In this document: positions 1-8,778 of the stretch, piece after piece
How positions within the stretch are numbered: position 1 is the stretch's first letter
Layout of the letters: each line of letters begins with the position of its first letter
DNA from: Chlamydiales bacterium
GTDB lineage: Bacteria > Chlamydiota > Chlamydiia > Chlamydiales > Criblamydiaceae
Assembly (NCBI GenBank): GCA_024233575.1
Contig: JACKPN010000005.1
Span: 124,001-188,000 of the forward strand
Direction of reading: 5' to 3'
Length of the DNA: 64,000 nucleotides
Program-made: the position numbers and the translations under genes
The notes under the pieces: generated by a model
The model's database searches: none
The model's input: the letters and a program-made list of their open reading frames with translations, nothing else
What the model was told of the DNA's origin: nothing

Positions 1-48
1 GGGGCTTGCTCCCTTGCTTGGGGAGCGCGAGGGGCAAACAGCCCTTCG

Positions 49-840
49 CTAATAAGGCGCGTCGAACTCGATATCCGGAACAACAACGAGATCAGGGTGC
101 ACCTTATTGCGTAGCGTCTGTTGAATATAAGAAAGGGTTGTGCCTACCGCTGAGTAGCAGTTGGTGCATGAGCCCTGGTAGGTGATGATCACTTCGCGGT
201 TGTCGATAAGATTGAGTAATTCTACTCCCCCTGCGTCTAGTGCAATGTAGGGGCGGACATCGCTGTCGAGGACTTGTTCAATCACCGCCATTTTCTTTTT
301 TAGCGGCAGCTCGCCCCATCCTGGGTACCCTCCTTCGATGACCTCTCCCGGTTCTGTTGGAACCGGAGGAGCTACATAAGAAGTTGGAAGGGGCAGGTCG
401 CTGCACTGTTGTGCGCAGAGGTCGATAGCGTCGATGGTCAGGTTGAGATGCGGGTAGGTTTCGTGAGGAAATGCCGGTGTATCCTGTTTATCCCTGAGAT
501 GTCTATCAAGCAGTTCTGCTGTAAGACGCTGTGCTTGATCGTAATTTTTTCCGACGCACAATTCGCATGCAGCTTCTGCTGCACCGATCAATGCCGACTG
601 TCCGTAAAGCCGGTAGCGAGCGTCGATGATTGTTCCATCCTCTTTATCTACCAGCCAGTATAGTGTAATGCTGTTACCCTCTGCCGGCGTTCCCTCTGTT
701 GCTGATGCCAGACGGACATTGCGCTCTTCCGATTCTTTCTGGGTGAAGAACCCCGCATTGTGAGGATTTTGTATTTTGCTGATCAACTTTTTGCTGTAGC
801 GGTACCAGGGGAACGCTTCTGTCAGTGATTTAATTCCCAT
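49..840 (-). CDS. nifU: NifU-like iron-sulfur scaffold protein
   Basis: 263 aa. The C-terminal third is a NifU/Nfu domain with an intact CxxC (Cys225, Cys228 in GSCTNCYSA), the pair that carries a labile Fe-S cluster in Nfu proteins. The N-terminal half aligns by eye with IscU/NifU, but the scaffold cysteines are not in place: the IscU Cys37 position reads Glu54 (TPAEGN) and the Cys63 position reads around Gln81 (YGQSA). Cys92, Cys95 and a later CxxxC are elsewhere. It therefore probably acts as an Nfu-type carrier with a structural N-domain. It lies 1 nt behind the nifS-like gene and has AGGAG before its ATG. The nifU-nifS-gpmA-rluB order matches Chlamydia. Family call firm; function partly inferred. 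Confidence 0.85.
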   Translation of the reverse strand: MGIKSLTEAFPWYRYSKKLISKIQNPHNAGFFTQKESEERNVRLASATEGTPAEGNSITLYWLVDKEDGTIIDARYRLYGQSALIGAAEAACELCVGKNYDQAQRLTAELLDRHLRDKQDTPAFPHETYPHLNLTIDAIDLCAQQCSDLPLPTSYVAPPVPTEPGEVIEGGYPGWGELPLKKKMAVIEQVLDSDVRPYIALDAGGVELLNLIDNREVIITYQGSCTNCYSAVGTTLSYIQQTLRNKVHPDLVVVPDIEFDAPY

Positions 841-841
841 G

Positions 842-1993
842 TCACTCCTGTGATAGGCTTTGCAATTGTTTTGCGGCGTTGACGATGATTGCTGCCGCTT
901 TATCGATATCGCTTTGCGAAGTCTCTCTTGACAGGGCGAAGCTCACAGCGGTATGCGCATCGCTTTCCGGGATGCCGCAAGCATGGATCACGATGCCGAT
1001 CTGCTGAAACGATCCCCCGCCGATACATCCATATAGTCCCTCTTGGTTGAGAGTGAAAAGCATCGCTTCGTTGGCGATCTTCGGAAATCCCATTGCCGTG
1101 ATATTGGGAAGTCTTTCTTGATCACGGAAGAAGATCGTCGTTTGAGGCAGTTGTGCCAGGACCTGTTCTTCGAGGCTGTCGCGCAGGCGCGCCACCTCTG
1201 TTCCTAGGAGATCTTGTGCTTCGACCGCTTCTTTTGCCGCCTCGCCGAGGGCTGCCAATGCCGCTATGCTGTAGCTGCCGGCGCGGTGTCCTGCCTGTTC
1301 TATCCCTCCGATGATAAAAGGGCTGCATCGCGCTCCCGACCGTATCCAAAGGGCGCCCGTACCTTTTGGGGCATGCAAGTTGTCGCCATTGAAAGTGATG
1401 AAATCGGCGCCCAAATCTTCGCGATCGAAGTAGAGACGCCCCAGCGCGTGCGTTGCATCGATGTGAAAACGTATCCCCCGCTCCCGGCATACCTGTGCGA
1501 TCTCATGGATCGGGTTCACCGTCCCTGTCAGGCCGTTTGCCCACGAGAGCGATACCAGCGCCGTTCTTGGCGTGATCGCGTCGGCGATTGCTTCGGCAGT
1601 GAGGACGCCTGTAGGAGATGGTTTGACCAAAGTCCCATTACAGCCCAATTGTTCGAGACGGCCGATTCCCATGATCGCCGGCGCTTCGTCGATCTGCGAC
1701 GTGATGAAATGATTTTGCCCTGTCGCCATCGTCACATCAAAGTAAGCCGCCTGCAGCACTTGGTTTACCGCCTCTGCACCTGATGATGTGAAGATCACGT
1801 CGTCATCATCGCTTGCTTGCAGCAGAGCGTAGATTGCGCGCAGGCTTTCTTCTATCGCCGGGATCACCGCATTGCCGATCTTGTGTGGCGCCGATGGCGT
1901 CCCCCACTTTTCTGTCAGGTAGGGCATCATTGCGCTGATTGTCCTCTCAGAAGGACGTGTCGTCATGCTATTATCGAGATAGATTCCTTTCAT
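842..1993 (-). CDS. nifS: NifS-like cysteine desulfurase homologue, active site degenerate
   Basis: 383 aa, usual NifS/IscS length and fold-type I aminotransferase architecture. The PLP-phosphate motif region (SSGAEAVN) and the Asp that pairs with the pyridine nitrogen (HIDATHALG) are present. The Schiff-base block reads NGDNLHAPKG where NifS has SAHKFHGPKG, so the PLP lysine is Asn205 and the preceding His is Asp204. In the C-terminal loop the catalytic Cys position reads Ser328 (GCIGGGS), with a Cys five residues earlier at 323. The substrate-binding Arg of the IRFSLGR motif reads Ser. As drawn it should not be a normal desulfurase. The gene overlaps gpmA by 4 bp (ATGA) and is followed by nifU, so it is still carried as an operon. 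The alignment is by eye. Confidence 0.85.
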   Translation of the reverse strand: MKGIYLDNSMTTRPSERTISAMMPYLTEKWGTPSAPHKIGNAVIPAIEESLRAIYALLQASDDDDVIFTSSGAEAVNQVLQAAYFDVTMATGQNHFITSQIDEAPAIMGIGRLEQLGCNGTLVKPSPTGVLTAEAIADAITPRTALVSLSWANGLTGTVNPIHEIAQVCRERGIRFHIDATHALGRLYFDREDLGADFITFNGDNLHAPKGTGALWIRSGARCSPFIIGGIEQAGHRAGSYSIAALAALGEAAKEAVEAQDLLGTEVARLRDSLEEQVLAQLPQTTIFFRDQERLPNITAMGFPKIANEAMLFTLNQEGLYGCIGGGSFQQIGIVIHACGIPESDAHTAVSFALSRETSQSDIDKAAAIIVNAAKQLQSLSQE

Positions 1994-2670
1994 ACGCCGC
2001 TCTTGACCAACTTTCCTTCCGCATATTCGTAGATGATAGGCACTCCTGTACCCAGCTCCAAGCTGACCACCTCTTCTTCGCTCAGGCTGTCGAGATCCAT
2101 AATGATCGACCGCAGCGAGTTGCCATGAGCCGAGACGAAGACATTGCGACCTTCTGCAAGATGAGGGACAATCACTTCTTCAAAGTAGGGTATTGTCCGT
2201 TCCGCGGTCATTTTCAGGCTTTCGCCGTTGGGCGGTGGCGTATCGTAGCTGCGACGCCATATTTTCACCTGTTCGGCGCCATATTTCTCTGCTGTTGCCG
2301 CCTTGTTGAGCCCTTGCAGTTCGCCGTACATCCTCTCATTCAGCTGCCATGCCGTATAGACAGGGATGCACTGTTCTTTCGCTTTTTCGCTGTAGATCTG
2401 CCCCCATTCTTCCAGCTTGCCTTCCCCTTCATGAGTAAACACAGGAATTTTTTTAGAATGATGGTGGAGCATCGCTATCATCAGAGTCATATGCGCACGC
2501 ACGAGAGTAGAGGTAAAGATCACATCAATAGGAATATCCTTGATCAGCTCGCCGCCGCGGCGCGCCTCTGCGATCCCTTCTTCCGTCAGAGGGACGTCGA
2601 CCCAGCCTGTAAATTGGTTGAGCATATTCCACTCTGATTGTCCATGCCTCATCAATATCAGTTTGCTCAT
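1990..2670 (-). CDS. gpmA: 2,3-bisphosphoglycerate-dependent phosphoglycerate mutase
   Basis: 226 aa. Interconverts 3- and 2-phosphoglycerate in glycolysis through a phosphohistidine. The N-terminus has the RHGQSEWN signature with the phosphorylated His at residue 9, followed by the FTGWVDVPLTEEG block typical of dPGM. The second catalytic His is in SAHGNSLR near residue 180. The length (about 227 aa) suits the shorter chlamydial GpmA. AGGAGG lies just upstream of the ATG. It is first of a three-gene minus-strand operon, gpmA-nifS-nifU, with a 4-bp overlap into nifS. Confidence 0.95.
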   Translation of the reverse strand: MSKLILMRHGQSEWNMLNQFTGWVDVPLTEEGIAEARRGGELIKDIPIDVIFTSTLVRAHMTLMIAMLHHHSKKIPVFTHEGEGKLEEWGQIYSEKAKEQCIPVYTAWQLNERMYGELQGLNKAATAEKYGAEQVKIWRRSYDTPPPNGESLKMTAERTIPYFEEVIVPHLAEGRNVFVSAHGNSLRSIIMDLDSLSEEEVVSLELGTGVPIIYEYAEGKLVKSGV

Positions 2671-2749
2671 CGTCTCCTCCTTATAAAATTGCGTTCATGA
2701 TACATAGACCCACTCGATTTATCTACTGGTTTTTTTAGGGAAAATCCTT

Positions 2750-2755
2750 TATAAT
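2750..2755 (+). promoter_or_regulatory. candidate -10 box for rluB operon
   Basis: A perfect TATAAT lies 26 nt before the rluB start codon in the divergent gpmA/rluB gap. I see no good -35 hexamer at 16-18 nt spacing, so this is only a suggestion. Confidence 0.35.
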
Positions 2756-2781
2756 TTAAGGGATAAATTCAAGGAATTGTT

Positions 2782-3483
2782 ATGAGCGAGGAAAAACAGC
2801 GCCTCAGCAAGGTGATGGCCGCTGCCGGGGTTGCATCAAGGCGCAAGTGCGAAGAGATCATTTTTGCCGGCCGCGTGCAGGTCAATGGCGAGGAATCCCT
2901 GCTACCGCAGACCATGGTGGGCAGCGGCGACGTCATCACTGTCGATGGCCAAATGATCTCTCTCGAAAAAAAAGTATACCTCATCATGAATAAGCCGAAA
3001 GGCTATGTCTGCTCTACTATACCGACGAAGCGCAGCCGTTCCATCATGACGCTATTTGATCATGTTCCCGAGCGTCTTTTCACTGTCGGCAGATTGGACA
3101 AAGATACAGAAGGACTGCTTTTACTGACCAATGACGGTCATTTCGCAAACCGTGTGATCCACCCTTCGTCGAACATCGAAAAAGAATATGTCGCTGTCAC
3201 CGACAGCAGCATCAGCGATGCGCAGTTGAAAAAAATCGCTGGCGGCGCCGAAGTTGAAGGCATCTTCGTGAAGCCCCTAACGGTGAAACGTGTAGGACGC
3301 GATTGCGTCCATGTCGTCGTTGGCGAAGGCAAAAAACGCGAAGTACGTGTACTCATCGCCAATGCCGGACTTGGCGTCACCGCCCTGACGCGCGTGCGTA
3401 TCGGCGGTCTTAAATTAGAAAACCTCCCTGTCGGCCGCTGGCGGGCAATGACTGAGAAAGAAAAAAAGGCAATCTTCATATGA
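2782..3483 (+). CDS. rluB: RluB/RsuA-family pseudouridine synthase
   Basis: 233 aa. Isomerises a uridine in rRNA; RluB acts on 23S rRNA. An S4 RNA-binding domain occupies residues 7-55 (RLSKVMAAAGVASRRK). The catalytic domain has GRLDKDTEGLLLLTNDG with the catalytic Asp at 106. The KPKGY motif near residue 71 is also typical. AAGGA precedes the ATG. The stop overlaps the start of the next gene by 4 bp (ATGA), so the two are translationally coupled. It corresponds to yjbC of Chlamydia. The exact target uridine cannot be read from sequence. Confidence 0.92.
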   Translation: MSEEKQRLSKVMAAAGVASRRKCEEIIFAGRVQVNGEESLLPQTMVGSGDVITVDGQMISLEKKVYLIMNKPKGYVCSTIPTKRSRSIMTLFDHVPERLFTVGRLDKDTEGLLLLTNDGHFANRVIHPSSNIEKEYVAVTDSSISDAQLKKIAGGAEVEGIFVKPLTVKRVGRDCVHVVVGEGKKREVRVLIANAGLGVTALTRVRIGGLKLENLPVGRWRAMTEKEKKAIFI

Positions 3484-4643
3484 AAAACAACAAACGCATC
3501 CCACCCGATGATTTAGACGAGATCATCCCCATGCTTATTAGCATCTGGCGCCGCTTCCATAAGCTTCCCGGTCCCGAAGACCGCTTGCAGACACGCGAGT
3601 TCCGCAGCGTCGTCGCCGCCGTCATCGCTCTGCAAGAGCGCCATGGCGCCGGTAATGTCGTAAAAGAATACGACTACTTCGACGACCGCGAGCTTGTCGG
3701 CGCTTATCTGCTGTATGATTGGATTCTGCACTACATGCAAGGACTGTCGCTCATCAACGAACTGCCTACCACGCCTAAACGCGTTCTTGATGTGTGCAGC
3801 GGTCCCGGCGCTTTCGGTTTTGCTGCGATGCGGCACGGCGCTGAAGAAGTGATCGCTCTCGACCGCAATCGGCTGGCTCTCGACCTTGCCGGCGAAGCAT
3901 TCGGCAGATATGGCTACACCTTGACAGCGCGCAAATGGAATGCGCAGAGACGCTCCCTTGATATCGAAGGCAAGTTCGACCTGATCATCGTCGGCCATGC
4001 TTTAGAAGAGCTCTTTCCTTCTGATGAAAAAGGATGGCAAGAGGAGCAATACCGCTTCCTTAACGACCTTCTCAGCCGCCTGACCGACAACGGCTACTTG
4101 CTCCTTGTTGAAAACTCACAGCTGTCGAGCAACCAACGCATCCTCGTCCTCCGCGACCATTACGTCAAAGAGGGCGTTCCCGTTCAGGCACCGTGTGTCT
4201 GGCGCGGCGAGTGTCCTGCGCTCAAAGCCAAGAAAAGCCCATGCTATGCTCAGCGCGAATTTGAACGCCCCTATCTCATCCGCGAGATCCAGCGCGCTGC
4301 ACGCATCAAACAAAGCTCACTGAAGATGAGCTACCTCATTCTTCGCAACCCGCAGGCTGCGTGGCCGAAGCTACCGGAACGCCCGATGTATCGCGTAATC
4401 AGCCCTGCTGTCCAAGGGATCGACAGCGACCGCTATTATTTATGCGGAACAAACGGAAAGAAGATGCTCGAATCTAAAATTACGGACGACACCAAGACCG
4501 CACGCGCTTTCGGCTATCTGAAACGCGGCGAACTGATCGCTGTCGACAATGTCCAAAAAGATGAAGGACGTTTCGTCTTGACCAAAGACAGCATCCTTAC
4601 AGTGGAAGCTGCCTTAGGCAAACCGCTGCCTGAAGTGGGGTAA
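3480..4643 (+). CDS. Rsm22/METTL17-like ribosomal SAM methyltransferase
   Basis: 387 aa. The middle has a Rossmann SAM-binding motif, DVCSGPGAFGFAAM, followed by an acidic strand end (VIALDRN), and VGHALEEL later. After it comes a cysteine cluster (CVWRGECPALKAKKSPC) leading into REIQRAARIKQSSLKMSYL. This is the layout of the Rsm22 family, whose mitochondrial member METTL17 binds an Fe-S cluster and assists small-subunit assembly. The overlap with rluB supports a ribosome-related job. Family assignment is by motif pattern; catalytic activity is unproven even in well-studied relatives. Confidence 0.7.
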   Translation: MKNNKRIPPDDLDEIIPMLISIWRRFHKLPGPEDRLQTREFRSVVAAVIALQERHGAGNVVKEYDYFDDRELVGAYLLYDWILHYMQGLSLINELPTTPKRVLDVCSGPGAFGFAAMRHGAEEVIALDRNRLALDLAGEAFGRYGYTLTARKWNAQRRSLDIEGKFDLIIVGHALEELFPSDEKGWQEEQYRFLNDLLSRLTDNGYLLLVENSQLSSNQRILVLRDHYVKEGVPVQAPCVWRGECPALKAKKSPCYAQREFERPYLIREIQRAARIKQSSLKMSYLILRNPQAAWPKLPERPMYRVISPAVQGIDSDRYYLCGTNGKKMLESKITDDTKTARAFGYLKRGELIAVDNVQKDEGRFVLTKDSILTVEAALGKPLPEVG

Positions 4644-4647
4644 ATCA

Positions 4648-5871
4648 ATGGAAAGCGCGATCGTTAAGAAAATACCATTTCTTCAAAAGATGAAAAGGAT
4701 TTTCAAACGGGAACCATCAAGAAATGTTCCCGTTGCGATCGAGCCGCCCCCTGTATCTGAAAAAGCCGATCTCCTCTATCACTATGCCCGCTGCAACACC
4801 ATGCCATTGCGGCAAGAAGAGAGCGATGCGATCACTATGAAGATGATCCGCAAGTTCCAAGAGCTAGGCATCCCGATAAAGCCGATGCTCGAGCGGCTAC
4901 GCCATCTACCGATCACCGCAACAAACGAAACAGCGAATGTCGTTGCTCTATCGCAATACATATGTCCGCTTCCGGGCGTTTCCATTGAATTGAAAGCGCG
5001 CTTTCAACGCGACAGCCATCGCACTATGCCGCTTTCTTTCCATTTCATCGAGGGCCCCTGTCGTCCGCCGCGTTTCCCTCATGCTTCACAGCATACCGGC
5101 TGGGGGCTTTCCGATGTGTGCATGACAGCAATGCCGCACCGTCCCGACCTGCTTCCTCTTTGGTCTGCACTCCATAAAAGGCGTGTCACCCATGCAAACA
5201 GCCTCACCTACCGCGATCAGTTGCTGCTGCTGCAAAAAAAACGTGAAGAATGCGCAGCGAACAGCGATCGTTTTTTGGAGCTGCATCTGCGGCTGTGGTG
5301 CGCCATTGCTCCTGAGGCACAACCGTCTATAGAACGGTTCATCGACAGGGTATCAACGCTCCCTAACATCTATGACTACCTTAGCGAAACTAATCAAGCC
5401 GTCGTCGAAGCGTTCATAAAAAAACCTTATCAACAAGCGGTGCAAGCGCGATGCGAGCAGGCACTGCTGCCCGGAGACCACAAAACCGTTGCTGCATTCC
5501 TAGAGAAAAAAACAAACGAAGTGGAACAAGACCTCGTTGAACGGATCAGCAAAGCAGGAAGCGACCTGGAACGTACAACACTGGATTTTATTTTGAAGAC
5601 AGGCATTGTTCTTAAGAAAGGGATCATCCCCATCATCATTCAAGAAATGTCCGAACCGCTAAATTATCCGTCACCGCCTCTGGATGCATTCTCACGCAAG
5701 CTGCAAGCAGCCGCGTTCAAGCAAGCGACAGCTTTCGTTGAAGGGCGTTGTTCCGCTGACGAACTGGAGAGCGATCTCATTCTCTTTACCAACGAAGGAA
5801 TCGGGGAATGGGCTCCCTATGCCGATGAACTGGAAGCTTATTACGCTTCACGAAGATCAGCGCGCGCGTGA
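4648..5871 (+). CDS. conserved hypothetical protein
   Basis: 407 aa, not recognised. It begins 4 nt after the Rsm22-like gene and is probably the third gene of the rluB operon. The N-terminus is basic (KKIPFLQKMKRIFKREPSR) without a convincing signal peptide. The body is soluble and mostly helical by composition, with several Cys residues scattered rather than paired. The 3' end overlaps the convergent MFS transporter gene by 31 bp. Base composition resembles the neighbouring core genes. No function is assigned. Confidence 0.75.
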   Translation: MESAIVKKIPFLQKMKRIFKREPSRNVPVAIEPPPVSEKADLLYHYARCNTMPLRQEESDAITMKMIRKFQELGIPIKPMLERLRHLPITATNETANVVALSQYICPLPGVSIELKARFQRDSHRTMPLSFHFIEGPCRPPRFPHASQHTGWGLSDVCMTAMPHRPDLLPLWSALHKRRVTHANSLTYRDQLLLLQKKREECAANSDRFLELHLRLWCAIAPEAQPSIERFIDRVSTLPNIYDYLSETNQAVVEAFIKKPYQQAVQARCEQALLPGDHKTVAAFLEKKTNEVEQDLVERISKAGSDLERTTLDFILKTGIVLKKGIIPIIIQEMSEPLNYPSPPLDAFSRKLQAAAFKQATAFVEGRCSADELESDLILFTNEGIGEWAPYADELEAYYASRRSARA

Positions 5872-7064
5872 TAGCTCCACATTCTCTGTGTCGCCATCAA
5901 ACAAAGAGCGCCCCCTACCACTAAAGTCACTGCAGGTCCGGATACCGCCAATAACAGGCTGCCCATTGCCGGCGCCACGCATCCGCGCAAGCCGACAGTC
6001 ACCACATTGATACTAGTAAATATCGAGCTTTCCTCATCGCGGGAAAAGATCGGCCCCGACATGTTCCAACTCAGCACGCTGCCCGCCTGCATAATGCCAT
6101 AAGCGACATAAGCAAAGTACACCCACAGCACGCTTACCTTGCCCATGATCAAAAACAGCGGAAACAGTGCGGCAAGCACTGTTACCCATCCGGTAAAACG
6201 AAAGATGCCGGTCCTGTTCATCCAGTTCGCCCATAGCGACGATGTCGCAGCGAAACCAATCCCCTTGCAAAGCTGAATGGCGATCGCCAGTTCAGTGTAG
6301 GACATGCCCAGAATATCAATGAAGAACTTGGGCAGCACCGGCTGCATGATCATCAGACCGCCGCCGCCTAGCATGAAACCGATCTGAAAGCAGGCAAAGT
6401 CTGGACGGGTCGTGATCAGGTCCCATGCCGCCTTCCATGGGCGCAACGCCTGCTGCCTTAACGGCTGCTGAACTTCGGGCTCTGGAGACGGAGCATCTTT
6501 AAGGCAAATCGGGATACGATACTGCACAAAAATGACAAAGAGCGATAACAACGCCGTAGCCGGAAAAATCCACCGCCATGACTGCACAAAACCGTCAAGG
6601 AGGAACCCCAAAGCAAACGGCATCACGGCATCGCCGACGTAGCCGATCACCGACCCCTGCGCGAATATCTTCTCGCGCCTGATCGCAGGAATATTAAGCT
6701 TAAGCACTTCCATCCAAGCGGGCTGCGCACCGCGCGCCAACATCATGTGAAAACCGAATGCCGCAATGAAATACCACACGCTATCGATGAAGGGAAAAAA
6801 GAGAAAAGGCAGATGGCGAAGAATCCCGCTCCAAATAATATTGGAAACAAGACGGTCGCGGCGGCGGTTGATCAATGCGCTCCAATACATGGAGAACAGA
6901 GCGCTCACAGGCTTGAGCGCGATCACAAAAGCGATCTGTAAAGGGGTGGCATTCAGATCCTTATAAAGGATGTAGGGCAACATATTGAAAATCGCCCAAA
7001 AAGGGGTATCCAAAATGCGTGTCCAAAGGAATGCCGCCCGCGTTTGATAAGAATAGCTGTTCAT
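5841..7064 (-). CDS. MFS transporter
   Basis: About 407 aa from the ATG at 7064 (MNSYSYQTRAAFLW). An upstream in-frame TTG at 7109 would add 15 residues with no membrane character and is not preferred. Twelve or so hydrophobic segments alternate with short charged loops (SALINRRRDRL between early helices), which is the major facilitator layout. The loop with QPLRQQALRPW in the middle fits the central cytoplasmic linker. The substrate cannot be inferred; environmental chlamydiae carry many MFS importers for host metabolites. It is monocistronic, divergent from nqrB and convergent with the preceding gene. Confidence 0.85.
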   Translation of the reverse strand: MNSYSYQTRAAFLWTRILDTPFWAIFNMLPYILYKDLNATPLQIAFVIALKPVSALFSMYWSALINRRRDRLVSNIIWSGILRHLPFLFFPFIDSVWYFIAAFGFHMMLARGAQPAWMEVLKLNIPAIRREKIFAQGSVIGYVGDAVMPFALGFLLDGFVQSWRWIFPATALLSLFVIFVQYRIPICLKDAPSPEPEVQQPLRQQALRPWKAAWDLITTRPDFACFQIGFMLGGGGLMIMQPVLPKFFIDILGMSYTELAIAIQLCKGIGFAATSSLWANWMNRTGIFRFTGWVTVLAALFPLFLIMGKVSVLWVYFAYVAYGIMQAGSVLSWNMSGPIFSRDEESSIFTSINVVTVGLRGCVAPAMGSLLLAVSGPAVTLVVGGALCLMATQRMWSYHARADLREA

Positions 7065-7242
7065 AGGGATGCCAGTAAAATTGGCGGTTTTCTGCCAATC
7101 ATAGCACAATCTCCCGATAAAAAGAAATCTTTGAGCATTTCTGACATCAAGTTATTATTTTCAATTGATGTTGTAGTTGAATTATTTGACATTATTTTGA
7201 TAGCTTTAAGCTTAGGCCATCTGCGAATGGGATTATCATCAT

Positions 7243-8778
7243 ATGTTTCGTAAACTTCTAGACTACCAGCTATCTCTAACTGAAGAGGGAAAACCCCTGC
7301 ACCGGCTCCGCCCTTTGGTCACCGCCACCGATACGTTTCTGTATGAGGCGCCGTGTGTTACCGAGAAAGGACCGCATATACGCGATGCCATCGATATCAA
7401 GCGCTGGATGATCATCGTCGTCTTCGCCCTACTCCCCTGTTTTCTTGTAGGCATCTGGAACACTGGCATTCAAGGTTTTGTCTATTCCAGCGGCGACTAC
7501 CGGCTGATGGACGAGTTCCTGGCAGGCAGCACCTCTTGGGATCGCTACTGGGAATTCGCCGCCAAAGACAACCGCTGGATGAGCATCATCGGCTATGGGC
7601 TGACCGCTGTGATGCCGATCGTCATCGTCTCTTATGCTGTCGGAGGACTTTGGGAAGGACTCTTCGCCTGCGTCCGCGGCCACGAAATCTCTGAAGGCTT
7701 TCTTGTCACCGGCATCCTCTATGCTTTAGTTCTGCCGCCGACCATTCCCCTATGGATGGTCGCTGTCGGCGTTTCCCTCGGCGTCGTCCTCGCTAAAGAG
7801 GTGTTCGGCGGTTCAGGAATGAACATCGTCAACCCGGCATTGGCCTGCCGCTGCTTCCTCTTCTTCGGCTTCCCGGGAAGAATGTCCGGCAATGTCTGGG
7901 TGGGAATGAATACCACCACCGTTCGCCAAAGTTTGCTGACGATGAATAAAGAAGCGGGTACCGGCGTCCTTGACGGCTACACCCAAGCAACAAAATTGGC
8001 GCAGTTCAACGTCCCGCAAGAGATCAAACGCGTGCATGTCGATGCGATCGCCACCAACAACTTCGGCGACCATGTCGGTACAATCGATACAATCAAACAA
8101 GCGTTCACTAAATGGAACGATGCAGGCAGCCATGGCGCCACATTAGGAGAGATGACACAGGAGCAGATCCGCAGCTTTGTGACATCGCCTCTTGCCGATG
8201 GCGGATTAGGCCTGTCTCCCGGCAGCTACGAAGATGCCTATCAGTTTTCCGCACTCAACTACGGCATCGGCAACAACAACGACTGGGGATTTTTCCTGGG
8301 TAACAAGCTAGGCTGTATTGGCGAGACCTCGACGCTTGCCTGCATCATCGGCGCCTTGATTCTGATTTATACCGGCATCGGCGCCTGGAGGACAATGGTA
8401 GCGATGGCGCTTGGCGCTTTCGTCACAGCCCTGCTCTTCAACTTAGGATCCACATACCTCTCTCCGGATGCCGGCGCATGGACGCCTGCACAGTTTGGCT
8501 TTCCGGCATATAAGCATCTGATGCTCGGCGGCCTTGCCTTTGGCCTCGTCTTCATGGCAACGGACCCCGTCTCCTCCGCCGATGTTCCTCTGGCCAAATG
8601 GCTTTATGGCTTCTTCGCCGGGATGGTGGCGATCATCATCAGGGTTATCAACCCGGCATACCCCGAAGGGGTGATGCTGGCGATCCTGATGGCCAACGTC
8701 TTTGCCCCGCTTTTCGACTACTATGCAGTCAAGTTCACAAGAAAGAGGAGGGCGCGCCGTGTCCCAATCACAGCCTAA
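7243..8778 (+). CDS. nqrB: Na+-translocating NADH:quinone reductase subunit B
   Basis: 511 aa. Integral membrane subunit of the sodium-pumping NQR complex, carrying covalent FMN on a threonine and part of the Na+ path. A soluble N-terminus (about 55 aa) is followed by about ten membrane segments. The flavinylation region reads DGYTQAT with Thr250 at the position of the FMN-threonine in DGYSGAT-type motifs; the usual Gly is Gln. A roughly 80-residue soluble insertion follows (residues about 250-335). It is first of nqrBCDE, as in Chlamydia, with nqrA absent from the window. A TTGACA hexamer at 7186 could be a -35, but no matching -10 is obvious. Confidence 0.95.
   Translation: MFRKLLDYQLSLTEEGKPLHRLRPLVTATDTFLYEAPCVTEKGPHIRDAIDIKRWMIIVVFALLPCFLVGIWNTGIQGFVYSSGDYRLMDEFLAGSTSWDRYWEFAAKDNRWMSIIGYGLTAVMPIVIVSYAVGGLWEGLFACVRGHEISEGFLVTGILYALVLPPTIPLWMVAVGVSLGVVLAKEVFGGSGMNIVNPALACRCFLFFGFPGRMSGNVWVGMNTTTVRQSLLTMNKEAGTGVLDGYTQATKLAQFNVPQEIKRVHVDAIATNNFGDHVGTIDTIKQAFTKWNDAGSHGATLGEMTQEQIRSFVTSPLADGGLGLSPGSYEDAYQFSALNYGIGNNNDWGFFLGNKLGCIGETSTLACIIGALILIYTGIGAWRTMVAMALGAFVTALLFNLGSTYLSPDAGAWTPAQFGFPAYKHLMLGGLAFGLVFMATDPVSSADVPLAKWLYGFFAGMVAIIIRVINPAYPEGVMLAILMANVFAPLFDYYAVKFTRKRRARRVPITA

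Noticed and set aside
1..48. GC-rich start of the window as an RNA gene or terminator
   Set aside because: No tRNA-like cloverleaf, and the short inverted matches lack a T-run. Too little sequence to judge.
1214..1783. Plus-strand open frame across the nifS-like gene
   Set aside because: A shadow of nifS with no homology pattern, no ribosome site and unlikely composition.
7186..7215. Promoter for nqrB from the perfect TTGACA at 7186
   Set aside because: No acceptable -10 at 16-18 nt spacing, so not reported as a promoter.
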